Source: an uncultured Clostridia bacterium (GTDB lineage Bacteria > Bacillota > Clostridia > JAAYHZ01). From it: DNA of 9,190 nt. A program made the position numbers and the translations under genes. Below, in pieces: positions 8,951 to 9,190 of this stretch; the stretch's first letter is position 1; each line of letters starts with the position of its first letter. The stretch is from contig CALCRE010000187.1 in NCBI GenBank assembly GCA_937894465.1, positions 1 through 9,190 on the forward strand, written 5' to 3'. The notes beneath the pieces were generated by a model that saw only the letters and a list, made by a program, of their open reading frames with translations, searched no databases and had not been told where the DNA came from.

Positions 8951-8978
8951 ATTATATATTACTTCATCTGTCTGTCAA
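8951..8978 (-). promoter_or_regulatory. Sigma-A promoter of the aspartate kinase gene
   Basis: On the minus strand a perfect -35 TTGACA (8973-8978) and a perfect -10 TATAAT (8951-8956) are separated by 16 nt. An A/T-rich stretch directly upstream (8981-9000) resembles an UP element. Transcription should begin near 8944, giving an untranslated leader of about 45 nt. That is too short for a lysine riboswitch or a T-box, and no terminator-like hairpin is seen in it, so control at this promoter is probably weak or by an unseen repressor, with feedback on the enzyme itself. Confidence 0.85.
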
Positions 8979-9064
8979 GTGATTTTACAAAAATTTTAAT
9001 TAGGTTATCCAACAGGCTCTCTATATTATATTATAGGAATGCCCGGTTTGTGAAATATTAAGTA

Positions 9065-9093
9065 TTGTAACATGCTTTTTTAGTTGATATAAT
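9065..9093 (+). promoter_or_regulatory. Candidate sigma-A promoter pointing rightwards
   Basis: TTGTAA (9065-9070, 4 of 6 matches to the -35 consensus) and a perfect TATAAT (9088-9093) are separated by 17 nt. The predicted start near 9100 would place the compound stem-loop at 9138-9188 in the 5' part of the transcript. No coding frame follows before the window ends, so the target is unknown. In AT-rich DNA a chance match is possible. Confidence 0.5.
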
Positions 9094-9137
9094 AGGTTGT
9101 AATTTGATAAAGTAGTAAAAAGTTCTGAGGTAGTAAG

Positions 9138-9188
9138 GTCAACTACCCACCACCTAAAGGTAGTGGGCTTGCAAAAGCCCTAGTTGAC
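9138..9188 (+). repeat. Compound stem-loop, possible end of an IS200/IS605-type element or structured RNA
   Basis: An outer 8-bp stem, GTCAACTA (9138-9145) with TAGTTGAC (9181-9188), encloses two hairpins. The first pairs CCCAC (9146-9150) with GTGGG (9163-9167) and, past one C-A mismatch, ACC with GGT around a TAAA loop. The second pairs GGGCTT (9165-9170) with AAGCCC (9175-9180) around a GCAA (GNRA) loop. GGG 9165-9167 is shared, so the two hairpins compete in full form. No T-run follows, so it is not a simple terminator. The pattern of CCACC, TAAA, GGT, GTGGGCTTG resembles subterminal hairpins of IS200/IS605 (TnpB-type) elements as I remember them. No transposase gene is visible, so that label is inference; the structure itself is read directly. 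Confidence 0.55.
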
Positions 9189-9190
9189 TA

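Noticed and set aside
9018..9036. TATAAT-like repeats on the minus strand as a second aspartate kinase promoter
   Set aside because: No acceptable -35 hexamer lies 16-18 nt upstream; simple AT-rich DNA explains it.
9138..9190. Stem-loop as a Rho-independent terminator
   Set aside because: Neither strand shows a T-run directly after the stem, and no gene ends close to it on either side within the window.

Overview
The window looks like chromosomal DNA of a low-to-moderate-GC Gram-positive bacterium, most likely a clostridial member of the Bacillota. The grounds are AT-rich intergenic DNA, strong AGGAGG-type ribosome binding sites, a near-consensus sigma-A promoter, an aspartate kinase closely resembling Bacillus subtilis YclM from memory, and a cyclic glucan synthase architecture also known from Thermoanaerobacter. 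No finer placement can be made by eye.

Positions 1-7544 (+ strand) are filled by one very large gene for a membrane-bound cyclic beta-1,2-glucan synthase (GT84, then a GH189-type cyclisation domain, then GH94). The 5' end lies outside the window. The reading frame breaks once, near 5350-5360, inside the beta-sandwich that precedes the GH94 catalytic barrel. As a result the gene appears as two overlapping frames. The first (1-5388) holds glucosyltransferase, membrane segments and cyclase. The second (to 7544, frame opening at 5346) holds the GH94 phosphorylase that in this family controls chain length. Both halves keep all the family motifs I can recognise, so the lesion is recent, a sequence error, or a tolerated gene split. 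A full AGGAGG site 7 nt before an in-frame TTG, and an ATGA stop/start overlap, lie just past the break and could allow separate translation of the second half.

Only 5 bp separate this gene from the stop codon of a convergent gene (7550-8899, - strand) for an aspartate kinase of the YclM (aspartokinase III) type, the first enzyme of the lysine/threonine/methionine pathway. Its start is fixed by a GGAGGT site, and a near-perfect promoter (TTGACA, 16 nt, TATAAT) gives it a short leader without room for a lysine riboswitch. The two genes have no evident metabolic link.

Positions 8979-9190 are noncoding as far as visible. They hold a second promoter-like pair pointing right (9065-9093) and a compact compound stem-loop (9138-9188) that resembles subterminal hairpins of IS200/IS605-type elements; whatever it belongs to lies beyond the right edge. 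The points most worth checking are the split synthase and this stem-loop.
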